Assembly: GCA_012064415.1 (NCBI GenBank)
Contig: SSNU01000110.1
Coordinates: 372,001-436,000 of the forward strand
DNA: 64,000 nt
Origin: Gyrodactylus bullatarudis
Taxonomy: Eukaryota; Platyhelminthes; Monogenea; Gyrodactylidea; Gyrodactylidae
Direction of reading: 5' to 3'
The notes below the pieces were generated by a model. That model searched no databases and was not told the DNA's origin. It saw only the letters and a list, made by a program, of their open reading frames with translations. Of this stretch, positions 23,995-35,500 are shown one piece after another. The translations under genes and the position numbers were made by a program. Each line of letters begins with the position of its first letter. The first letter of the stretch is position 1.

Positions 23995-24046
23995 TAACGT
24001 TGTTCGCTTGCTACCTGACTATGTTGTCTTCTGGTGAACAACGTTA
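23995..24046. repeat. 52-nt hairpin module, copy 2
   Basis: TAACGTTGTTC (23995-24005) and GAACAACGTTA (24036-24046) are perfect 11-bp inverted repeats around a loop sharing about 30 nt with the block at 2792-2831. It sits inside an FBK repeat, so it looks like a tiny insertion. Confidence 0.6.
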
Positions 24047-24776
24047 TCGTCAATCTATGCCGAACAGCTCCCTGAAGAATTATTGGGCTCGGTGCCAAAA
24101 ATCCGATTTTTTGAACTTTGAGCAGAAAATTTAAATAGTTTTGAAAGTGGGATAATGGACGTTTCTTAGCATCAAGATCAGACAAGAAAATCATCTATAC
24201 TAAATCTGATCTAACTAGTGACCTCCTAAATAACGTTCTGTACTTTAAAAACTAAGATAAACAATCTCTCTGTTTAGATCTAAATTATAATTATCAATTA
24301 TTGTAATTAACAATCTTATTCTACCAACTTTTAAGATTTTAATCCTGATGGTTGGGAACGGTAAAATTCTCTTTAATCATGATAGTGGTTTAATTAATTC
24401 ATTTTATTCAAGAATTTTTTGATATATTTCATAACTACTCAATAGTATAATTCAGATAAATTTATTTTAACACAGAAAAAGAGTAGCATAGTTGTAAATT
24501 CTTCTTTAAATGTTATTGTTGAGGTGTTCGTATATACGCCAAGCATATCCTGTATAAGAGAAATCTATGATTTGTATTATTAATCTGTTGTTCATCATGT
24601 AACCCAATACGTATATTCTTCTTACTTTCCCAATACCCATATCGTGGTCAATAACAATTATCAATATATTTTTATCCTTATAACTAATTTTGGTTTTCTA
24701 TATACAAGAAAAGTTTAATGAGGTCTTTACAGCGTCTTAACATGTAATGAAGATGAATAACTTTCATAAAATCTAT

Positions 24777-25241
24777 TTAATATAAGTTTTGACATTGGGT
24801 TGCATATGGCTGAAATGCTTGCCAGACAATAGCACCTCTGATGGCCTCTACTAGGCACTTTTGCAGTATTTCATTTTGGCATTTATTAACTTCATCATAG
24901 AAATTCTTTTTATACACTGAGAAACAATCATATCTACAAGCATAAGTTGCTGTTTGATCCATGAGATTCCCATAAGCGTTCCAACAGCCACTTTCGCAAT
25001 CCCAGCAATCTTCAATACTAACAAGATCGTTAAAAGATTCGGCTGATTTCAAACTTCTTATTGCACAGTCTGCAACACAATTCCTGGGACATTTTTCTAG
25101 ATTCGAGATGATTTCGTTAATTTCAACTTGAAACTCGTTTCCCCCGTACACCTGAATGTCATCAACTTGGCTGATGGCCTCAAAAGTACAACCAAATCCA
25201 ATGGTGAAAATCGTTGTTAGGAATATTAGTGTTCTTTTCAT
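24777..25241 (-). CDS. Small secreted cysteine-rich protein (function unknown)
   Basis: A 154-residue single-exon frame starting at ATG 25241. Residues 1-25 form a signal peptide (basic MKR, hydrophobic core, cleavage near residue 25). The mature part of about 129 residues has 11 cysteines arranged as C-x3-C-x3-C (about 51-59), C-x2-C-x3-C (about 79-86), C-x3-C (about 102-106), then three single Cys. Cys pairs three residues apart on predicted helices suggest a disulfide-linked helical fold. No transmembrane segment after the signal. A TATA-like TATTTATAC lies about 70 bp upstream on the minus strand (25309-25320). Base composition and codon pattern are far more gene-like than anything within several kb. 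I do not recognise the family; an extracellular, salivary or venom-type role is possible but unproven. A 5'-UTR intron (TTTTCAG just before the ATG) cannot be excluded. Confidence 0.65.
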   Translation of the reverse strand: MKRTLIFLTTIFTIGFGCTFEAISQVDDIQVYGGNEFQVEINEIISNLEKCPRNCVADCAIRSLKSAESFNDLVSIEDCWDCESGCWNAYGNLMDQTATYACRYDCFSVYKKNFYDEVNKCQNEILQKCLVEAIRGAIVWQAFQPYATQCQNLY

Positions 25242-25308
25242 AATATGTTTCTGAAAATTTACATAAAGGTTTTATATTGAATTTTTAGTTTCTCTGTTTG
25301 ATTAAAGT

Positions 25309-25320
25309 GTATAAATATTT
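25309..25320 (-). promoter_or_regulatory. TATA-like element upstream of secreted-protein gene
   Basis: On the minus strand AAATATTTATACAC lies about 70 bp before the ATG at 25241, a sensible core-promoter distance for a short 5' UTR. AT-rich background makes chance matches common. Confidence 0.25.
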
Positions 25321-26042
25321 GTGCTAATCTCTTGGAAAGTTTGATGATTGCTAAAATAGGTTTATTCATTTTTTTCACATTGTGTTACACCAAAGGCAAT
25401 TTACTGCTAGCAAGTCAAAAATTCTGACTCAAAATGCATATTAAATTCTTTAATCTTTCAAACGATTTCTATTCTCAATTTAAGAGTATCTTGGCCGAAA
25501 TCCATCGCAAAGGAAATTTTCAAAATTATAATTATTGAAATCTTCAAATGACCAAAGAAATAAACTATCTATCGACCTTTTCTTCAGTGAATATTTATAA
25601 ATTTGTATTGATAATGTAGCTACTTTTAAGTAAACACATAATATAAGAATTAAGAAAATTATATAATTTCATAATCAAACTGAGGACTATAGAGTTTGAA
25701 TCTGGGTTGATTAATACGATATCGATAGAAGAAAAATAAAGTTCATCTTATATGCAGAAAGACCCTCAGAGCCCGTTATATCGTAGATTTCAAGAGCTCC
25801 TTCGAACATAGGTGTATCTAAATCGGCATTTGAACATGTGTAATTATTGCTCATCTCCAAAATTCTGTTTCACTGTGCCTTTGTAGAAACAAACCACTTA
25901 AAAAACTCATTATTATTCATCTTGGGATAAGAAAAAAATTCATTTACGATTCATTCCACGATTCAATGGATTAAAGATCTTAACTCTATCATTTGTCAAA
26001 AAGTGCCCAACTAATTCATAGAATAGATTTTTAATAATTTAA

Positions 26043-26495
26043 CCCTTAAAGTACCACTGGGTTATTTCTATCACATATCATTTTAGGAACTCATTATTAT
26101 TCATTCAAGCATCAGAAAATACTTCGTTTACCACCCATTAGATAGGAAATTTATTAATCTCCAGGAATACGCAAAGATCATGGCTCTATCTTTCGCCAAA
26201 CTCTACTAATTTAAAGAGAAAGGATGTTTTTCGAAAAATTAATTTTTGTTTAAAACGTTTTTTTTTGAAAATCTACTTCCCAAGGACATAGATAAAAAGT
26301 AAGATAACTTTTATCGAAGAATCATACCTTAAAGCCACAAAGATAACCTGTTCTTGGATCAAAAAATGAGTAACTTCTAAACCAAAAATGATTGCGTTAA
26401 AACAACTGTAGATTCGTAATCAGCGTATTCACAGACCATGGGATAGACAAAAGATTGAATGCAAGTCTTGAAAAATCTCTCTGGGACTTTAAGGG
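26043..26495. mobile_element. piggyBac-type MITE (family TTAA-2)
   Basis: A 453-bp unit with ends CCCTTAAAGTACCA and TGGGACTTTAAGGG, flanked on both sides by TTAA (26039-26042 and 26496-26499). No coding region. The inner sequence shares ATCAGCGTATTCACAGACCAT with segments at 13165 and 26615. Confidence 0.75.
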
Positions 26496-26499
26496 TTAA

Positions 26500-27411
26500 A
26501 TAAAGTAGAATTCAAAAATGCAATTGCTTGAATTCCATCTGCTAAAGCTTCAAAGATAGCCAATTTTCGATGGATAATCTTGGACTAAAAATAATTGCGT
26601 AGATTTTTAATCAGCGTATTCACAAACCATTCATTAAAACATTAGACAAATTGAATAAATCCCATTGTACAAAACACTTGTTCCTGTCTATTAACCAAAT
26701 AAAATATATATAGAAAAAAATATTTACTTTGGAAATAGTGTGGGAGGGAGAACGTTTTATAAAACATCATAAATACACTCTTTAAGGATTGAATCAACTA
26801 AAAAGTATTGGTTATCGTTCTATAGAGAACGAGAGACATTTGATACTTGAACCACTCAGGATCAGTCAATCTTCTCCATTCATCAAAGATGCTTCATATT
26901 GCTTGTGGTTACCTACTCATTTGTACTACTTTTAGAAGAACGTTTCAAGTCTGGGTTTTTATAGAATAATCTTTCCATTTGTTAATCTTATTAATTTTTA
27001 ATCAGAGGAGAAATTTTCCGAAAAATCAATTTAAACATGGACCGAAATTTCGGTTTTTGAAATCAAAGTTATTGTGAAATTGATTTCTACGAGAGATTCA
27101 ATCATTGGAAATATCTTTTTACTAATTTTTCTACAGCAAAAGGGGGGAAATAAATTTTAAGTTAAATGAATTTTGATGAGATTCAAATTCTAATTTTTTT
27201 CCAAGACACGAAAAAGAATAAAATCTATTTGAATATTTAAATTTGAAAGATTTGTACTTTTAAAATTTGTTCAAGACAAAGGGAAATGAAGAAAACTATG
27301 ACTCCAGGATTCTCACACCTAAGAAATTGTTCAAATAATATTCAACTCAATTCAATCATACTACAAAGCATTGCTAGATCCTTCGAATTTTTTAACGGTT
27401 TTTTAGAAATT
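26500..27411. other. Non-coding AT-rich stretch
   Basis: No gene seen. The first 130 bp repeat part of the TTAA-2 interior. Confidence 0.4.
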
Positions 27412-27415
27412 TTAA

Positions 27416-27880
27416 TCCTTCATGTCCCAAATTATTTTTTTTCATCACACAAATGAGAAAATTTCCAACCTAACCAAAATAATTCCTTTTTGTAAGCCAA
27501 CTTATTCTTTCAAAGATAAAAGAGGTTAAAATTGGCATTTTTTGGCTCTAAAACCATTCATCTTCTGTGCGAGATATCGAGCAGGCGATTGCATATCTAC
27601 GACTATTGTTTTACGATAGAAAGTTATTTCATTTTTTTCTAAGACGTTTCAAAAAAACGTTCTAAATATTTGACAACATTTTCTAAAAATCCCCCTTCTT
27701 CAAGTTACTATGGTATGCATCAGTGAAAAGTTATCTTTATGAATTAAATATTTTTTTGTAGCTTAATAAATTTCCTTTCTAAAGAGGGGTAAATAAACAA
27801 AGTGTTTTGGTATCTTTCAATTAAAATTATCGCTCGAGAAAGAGTTGTGTTCCACTTGTGGAACAATGGGACATGAAGGG
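27416..27880. mobile_element. piggyBac-type MITE (family TTAA-1)
   Basis: A 465-bp unit, left end TCCTTCATGTCCC, right end GGGACATGAAGGG, flanked by TTAA at 27412-27415 and 27881-27884. It is colinear with 63402-63892 over most of its length (shared block GCGATTGCATAT and others). No transposase. Confidence 0.8.
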
Positions 27881-27884
27881 TTAA

Positions 27885-29190
27885 AATAAATTTTGAATGA
27901 AAATGTTTTACCATCAAAGCCTATTAGCCAAATACAAGCTTTATCTAGAACTATCTAGAGACTAATGAGACTTTTGCTAGTATTTATTCTACAGTCTGAT
28001 TTGGTTTGACTACAGCAACATTTTTTTCAGATTTGGAGTAGAAAAAATCATTTAAAATCTCAATGATTGATTGTAAAATAAATAGGAAAGTTTATACGCG
28101 TTCATAATCATACAGAGAGAGACATTTTTTTTCTTCTCTTTACACCATTTCAATCAAGATTCACTCCGAGGTCATCGATAACCTGTGGCGATATTCTTCC
28201 TTATATTGGAAGGTAGCTTCATTAATTTTGTCCTAGCTCTGCTTGTTCCAATGAGAGTTTTCTTTGTTCTCGTTACATATTATGACGCATTGCTTCAAGA
28301 GATTGCCGGATTTGAGTTTCTTTGCAGAAGAATTCTCAATTCGATTCTACTTTTCACAATCCTAATTAATTAATTTCAATGATTGTAAAATAAATGGACA
28401 GAGTAAATGAATATGTCAAGATAATTAATCCAACTCAAGAGATAAATAAACTTTCTTGTACTCTAGGAATTTTTCAGATTTCCTTGATTAACTTGGTTTG
28501 TACTTTATGAGCTGTATAATAGATTTTTAAATTCGTTCCACAATGTGGAATCCACTTTCTCATAGTGAATTTTGCTTTATCAAAATTCAACAACAGCAGT
28601 ATAATTAATAAGAAAACAGCCTTGAAATGTAAACATTCAAAATGTTTTCCATTAAAAATGTCAGAATTCCATAAAAATCACACCCAGCACCAAGCTTTAG
28701 GGTTAATAATCAAATATCAGGAAATATTATATTATATATACCCATGTTGTTGAATAGAATAATAAAAACGAATGCAGAAATACATTAGATGATGTTAGTT
28801 ATTTTAAGTGCAATGTATTGTAAAAGGATTTTATAGTTTCTAATGGCTTAGGTCATATTTACACAATAGAGATATAAAGTTTTCTAGACATTTAATCAGT
28901 ATACACAGTATTGACATTTCAGGTCATCATTTATCAAGTAATGAACGATATGTAATGTCAAAAAAGTTTTCATCATAATTAAACTCTTTAAAAGTGGGCT
29001 AATTATAATTATTATTCTCAACAAAAGCAGAATATTTCCATTTCAGCCAATCAGAAACGAGAACCAATGAAATTCATTCAAAGTAACAATTTGAAGATGA
29101 ATAATCTCCTATCTAAAAAAAAGTTAGATCGTCTGACTACTATATCCACTCATTGAAAATAATATCACAATACGAAATGACGTTATAACA
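27885..29190. other. Region upstream of the PDZ gene, no gene seen
   Basis: Short frames here (28185-28373 and 28565-28753) show no domain. A CAG acceptor-like site near 29046 could mark an upstream non-coding exon boundary. Promoter elements of the PDZ gene are expected here but I cannot fix one. Confidence 0.3.
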
Positions 29191-29195
29191 CTAGA

Positions 29196-29552
29196 ATGAC
29201 ATATCAACATTTAAGTCAGAATGCCTACGAGAGCTCATTTCCTGTTGTTGGGGACACTTTGTCTTATTCTCTAACTCCTAATCTTTCTCGTAAAAAGGTA
29301 TTGCCATGTATTCGGCAAATAATGTCAGTTGTCCCGTCAAGAAGAAGGATTATTAACCCTGTCTACATGGGCAGGAATGGTGAAGCAGACTTGGATTTTA
29401 TAAATCACGAGTCAAGTTCTTCTTCATTATCAGAGAGTGATGGATCCGTTCAGAAGACAGCCTTCACAGCTGATTGTATAAGGAGAGGAAGAAATTTTAA
29501 GCAGATTGCATCCCCCCTTATCAGTTTGAGGAAAAAGTTTAAAAACTTCACA
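29196..29552 (+). CDS. PDZ gene, proposed exon 1
   Basis: ATG at 29196 opens 119 codons ending exactly in phase 0 at a consensus donor (ACA|GTGAGT). Contains a run of five serines followed by an acidic patch and a basic segment. It has no similarity I recognise, but the phase matches the next exon. It could instead belong to another gene. Confidence 0.5.
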
Positions 29553-32500
29553 GTGAGTATTTTATTCCATTGCTTTGTTTAGTTGATTTTTTTGAGCTTA
29601 TTTTTTATTAATTTGATATCAAGTTCTAGGTTTATTTGAACTGAGTAGTAATAAATGACGTTTAGAAAATAATAGAACTTTGGCGCCATTTTATTTTTTT
29701 TTGACTATTCAGCAATTTAATTCAAAACATTCAATATTCAAAATTTTTCGAATAAAAAAAACGTTTTTCATGATCTTGTCTTGAATTCATATTATTTCTT
29801 TAAAAAAAGTTGCAAAATCGGTATAAAACGTTTATTATTCGAGAAGGAATCTGGATTTAAAATCCCCTTAGTATTCTTGGTTCATAAATTATAATTATAA
29901 TAGGACAATTATCCAATTTCATATTCTATTACAACTACAGCCTTAGATTGAATAGAATTTTATTTAGGAGAACAAAAATATATTCTGATACACAGATGTA
30001 GGTAAAATAAATCAATATCATCATTTAGATACAATTTTATGTATTGTTTTCAATTATTTGTAATGAAATTAGAATGATATGAAAACTCTGATATAACGAA
30101 AGTATTCGTGATCAAATATTTCTGCATACTCTGTCCCATAATTAATTACAGGAAGAAATTGCATATCATGAGATAGATTTTGAACTTCTTGATTGAATTG
30201 TGATAATTTGACGCCAAACAGAGGATAGGACCCGTCATTATAAATAGGAAATTTGTTTTGTTCTAAGATGGAATCTGAAATTTTGAATAAAAATTAAATC
30301 TACTTTTACTAATTTTTATCGTCATTATAACATTTATCTTTCCACTAAATTTGAAACGTACTCAAGACTCTCTTAATTTATATTTTCATTAAAATAATAA
30401 ATTTTAACTATTTTTAACCCTCGCATGATATCTAATAAAAGTTACGATTTCGATATCTGGGGTCAAAATTTACCCCAAAATTCTATTTGAGAAAAAACAA
30501 TAATAATTTTATGAATTTTATTTCATATTTATCAAAATAATGTTTAAAAAATGTTAAATGCAAGAGTCACAAATTTGATTTAAATGGTCTTTGCATACAA
30601 ATTTTTCACATGAAGAACAAATATTTGTCGTTTTGCGGTCCTCTTTTCTCAGGCAAAGATAGCATCTTTCACGAGCTTGTCTCTCAAACCTTTCACTTGT
30701 CTTTCTTCTCTTCATCGGGTGTGGAGTTTCTTCGACATATTCCATCAGTTTCATTGAGAGAGTTTTGAGTTTAACTACACAAAATTAATTGAATAGAATT
30801 AACAAAAATTAAAATAAAAACTTTCATTATTTGAAAATTACCAAATGCATTTTAAAAGTTGACTTAGCTAGGCATGTTGGAATGATTTCGAAATAACTCA
30901 AAGAAAATTTTAACAAAATTACAAGCAGTTTTATTAGTTTTACAAAATTTCATCCAAGTCTATATAGTATTTAGACACTAGGCTTTATTTTTTACTTGCC
31001 ACATTATCAGTCTAGGCTATTTAGCTAGAAATCATGTTGTACAATAAATCTTTTTCCCATTTTATTCTTGTTAAATTGTATTTAATAACATGTTTTAATT
31101 CCCTTCAAGAAACAGAAGAGCTAAAATGCCTCTGATATATAAATCAAATTATTTTTAGAAATTAAAATTCGTATTCTGCTAATAAATTCCCTCTCTTGGA
31201 AGTGTGCGTTAAGCATTAAATTTGAATGTATTATTTTTTAGTAAAGATTTCAACGGGCCATGTGAATAGATTAACTTTAAAGTACATCGTTTCAAACTGA
31301 TACTTTTTTAATCTTTTCAAAAAGTTGTATGAGAATCAAGATTTCTCTGTGTGTTCCATATTAGTCTAAATCATTGGCTGCATGAACATTTTAAAAGTAT
31401 TTTAGATAGTTAATTTAATTGCTAAAAAGGTTGTGATAACTTCTTGATCATTTTCGCTACTTCTCAGTAGGCAACATGATGTAGGTTCCTAAAGAACTTT
31501 TGAAGTTTTGTAAAAATCATAGTTCAACCAACCATCCAAATCTTTTTCTTGCTTTAACGATAATTCAACTTATGATTTCTTCCGATCTAAACTTAAATCA
31601 TAAATTATTGTCATTTGATGATATTCATTTATGTGAACCATCTTGTGTTACTGAATTTACTTAAGAACAACATTTGTTTCCATTGATGAATATTTAAAAA
31701 TAATTGATTTTTTACCAAAACAGTTGCTTGAATCATTTATAGAATTGTACCACACAATTCTCAATTATAAAGTTAGCTGGTATGAAAGATGAGAATTTAC
31801 TATTTTTTGCGAAAAGAAGTCATATGTTTGTGAGTAATTTTAAGGGTACGAACTGATTGTAACATTAATTCATTGCGCGTTTTCGGAGAAATGAAGAAAT
31901 GATTAAAATCGAAAAATAGAAATTTTTTGTTACAAAACTTAAGCTAATTGATATGAAGTTGGTGGTTTTTACGAAAACTCGGTTTTTTCATCAAAAAATT
32001 CAAATATGTTAAAGATTTTTTTGGAATCCTACTCGTGTTACCCAATTTTACGATTTGAAAAAAAAGTTCTATAAAATATAAATATGGTCATTTTTTAAAT
32101 TTCGATTTGGCGCCAAAATCACATTTTTTCGAACTTTGAACTCAAAATGTTTTTTGATTTAAAATATGGAACTTAGGTCAAAAGATGTTTTTTAGAATCT
32201 GAATAAGACAAGAAAGCCGAATATGCTTAATTTATTCTAATGCATAACCTCAGTATCGTTTGGGAAGAATCGTTTCATTTAAGCAAAAGCAAAATGAAAA
32301 AAAATCGTTTGTTTGAAATTCTAGAACTAGTTCAGAAGAGGTTCTATTATGTTCCAACCCTTAGGTATTTATGAGTTCTAAGATTGATTTTCAAGTAAAT
32401 AAAATTTTGGTCTAATAATTAAAACCTTGTTCATGAGTTTAGAACCGGAGATTTATTTTAGTGATCATAACCTCGCATTAGTAGCGCCAAAAATTCACTC

Positions 32501-35500
32501 AATTAGCTTCTTATTTTTATTCATTTGAATTTAGTCTTGACATTATTTTGTGCAGAAATTTCACGAAACATTTCAAGAGAAATTTGTAGACGCATGTTTC
32601 AGATAAAATAATCTGGAAACCTTTTAAGAGGATGACGCCACGTGAATATTTTTTAAATAGAAAATTGAAATAACTTTTTTGACAATCAAATATCTGAATT
32701 TTCATCACTCGTAGAGTAAGACGTAATTTTCTGATTGATTCATTGTGAGTCAGTTGATTAGGAAAAAAGAGGCATTTCTGCTTCATTAATGTCTGTTACT
32801 TTTTCTTCAAGGTATGATGACATTTTAAAGAATATTTCTGGCAAAAATATATATTCTACATTTATTTACCTTGAAATATATAGGAATTAGGAGCTGTAAT
32901 AAAAAGGCGAAAAATATCAAATTTTGTTTACGCATAGATAAACAAACATTTTGTAGTGACTTTTTTCCAGTAGTAACTGGATGATAAGAAGACCGACAAT
33001 CAATCTTCAAAGGCTATCTCTAATGCCATTCATATGAATAGCTCAACAAATATTTTTGTCAAAATATCATAATCCCTTTTTGAAAAAAAGTTCTAATACT
33101 GAACTAAAAGTTCAAAACTCTCTTTTGGATATTTTTTCTGAGGGAAGTGTGAATTTCGAAAATCTGCCAAATTCTCACGTAATCAATGTTTTGCTCTAAA
33201 TTTTTGACGTCTTCGATACTTTAGACCAAGAAGTCGAACTCTTAAATATTTTCTTTGTCTAATGATGATCCTGAAAAATAACGTTTGATTCCTCTCAGAC
33301 CTTGAAATCAACAAAAATTTCCAACTCAAAGTTAAAAAAATTTAAAAATCTCGCCATCTCGAATTTTAAAATGTCTCTAAAATTTTCCAAAAAAAACTTT
33401 TTTTCAAAATTTTTTTTCTCAAATCAGTAAAAGTGTACATTTTGAATTAGTCACCATAATATCTTTCAAAAATTTCGATACCTTGATGAAAAAATTAGAG
33501 ATTTTTGTAAAAATCATGAATTCCCAAATTCATCGAGAATAGTTTTACATTATCATCGTTGAGGAACACTATAAACTCAAACAAACTTTGATAGAAAAAG
33601 AAGAGATGATTGATAAAAAAAAACCACCAAATTGCTTGAACTTTTATCAAGTGCATTATAATTCTAACATACTTGAACCACTTTTAGTCTTACACTGGTT
33701 TTTCCTTAAGTAAAATCTATTTTTTCTTTCAAGATGAATATGGAACAGGAAAAGATTTTTAACTAGAGGTTTTGATTTACCAATAACTTGTACGATAATA
33801 TCGTTGAAATTTATCGAGAATATCATTTTATTGGCCTTTGAACTCATAAGGAAGGATTTCATTGGTTCATAGAGTGCTCTGACCTTAATGTTGTATCAAA
33901 AGGCAGATGCAATCACCGAATTGATTTCAATTTGATTTTCAAACTACTTACCTCAAGGTAGCAAAAGGATCAGTAAAAGGACTCAAAATTTTCTATGTTT
34001 GAGCTAAAATTCATTTAAAGCAAATTGATATGAAGTTGGGAAACTAAATCTCGATTTTTCATCAAAAAATTCAACTATATTAAAGAGTTTTTTAGAATCC
34101 TACTCATGTTGCCCACTTTCATGATTTGAAGAAAAATTCTGAAAAAAAAACAAATTTTTTAATGGGAAATATGGAAATTTTTCAGATTTTGATTTGGTGC
34201 AAAAATCCCATTTTTTCGAACTTTGAACTGAAATTTTTTATTGATTTAAAAGTGATAGAGTGATCAAAAGTTGATTTTCAGGATCACAATAAGACAAGAA
34301 AGCCAAATATTACTGACAAATTTTCAAAAGATCCACGATTTTTGAGAAATTTTGATATTTTCACATCGGTTTTTTGATATCAAACTTAATCCTGTGATCT
34401 AGATTTTTCAATTATTATTATTACAAAGAAAAATGACTCGAAATTAACAAATTTCATTCATCTAGAGTAGTTCTCATGTTGAAATATATTTTTCCTGGAA
34501 AAGTTTTGAATCCCGTCTCATTTTCAAGTTTTTGTTGCTGTTTGATTCATTCTATTCAAACTAAATGTCTTCTTTCCAATACATAATCGCACAATGCCTC
34601 AATAAAGAAGAAAAAATAATAATTCTCATGAGGAATCCCCACTTGAATTTAAATTGAATATCTTTTTTTGTCAGTCTTATCAAATTCATTCATGTTCATC
34701 GTTCACTGATCAAGGTATAGGGGTAAAAATATTAAAGATTTCTCACCCCAATTTTGCCTGACCTAAATTCAATCTTTCGTTTATCAAATTTTTTTAACAC
34801 GTTGATCTACAGTTATTTTTAGTTTTTGGGTCATTTTTTGATAGGCTGCATTTGAAATTTTAGCAGGTAAAGCTCAAGTGTTTGCATATTTGGATTCTAC
34901 AGGAGTTATTACACATAATAAAAGATATCTTAATTTTTATCCACAGTCCATTTTAAACAAAAATTAAAATATTGTAAATATCAAATTTTTAAAATTAGAA
35001 TGGCACGTGTTTGAGAAGTGATAAAGCTGATTCGTTTTTTGAACTTCACGATAAAATGAGTTGTTGAAAAGCATTTCTATAAAAAAATTCGCACAATTTC
35101 CTACAAAAATAGGAAATATCTGTGAACTTCTTTGGCCATTTTCGAATCTTTTGTCTAATTTTGATCTAAAATTAGAATTATTAATCGCAACAATATCATA
35201 TAATTTACGCTAAACAAACCTCAAAAACACCAAAATGTCTCAGAAAAATATTTAAACTTGGATAAAATAGCAAAGATAGGAAATTTAATAGATAAGATCA
35301 AACGAATCCCATTAGAATCTCATTTTATATTAATTTTAAGTCTTTTTCTCGATTGGTTCTCGATAGGGTTAAATGATTTCAACCAAAATTGGGAAATTTT
35401 TCTATATTTTTTCAAACATACTTGATAATCATGTTATACACAGTCTTATATAAAATCTTTTTTCCGGGTAGGCAATGAACTGAGTAGGGAAATTAAATAA

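Larger units (their letters stand above)
22840..24775. other. Non-coding stretch with FBK debris
   Basis: No gene supported. 23930-24190 contains FBK wording interrupted by the 52-nt hairpin module (23995-24046). Confidence 0.4.
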
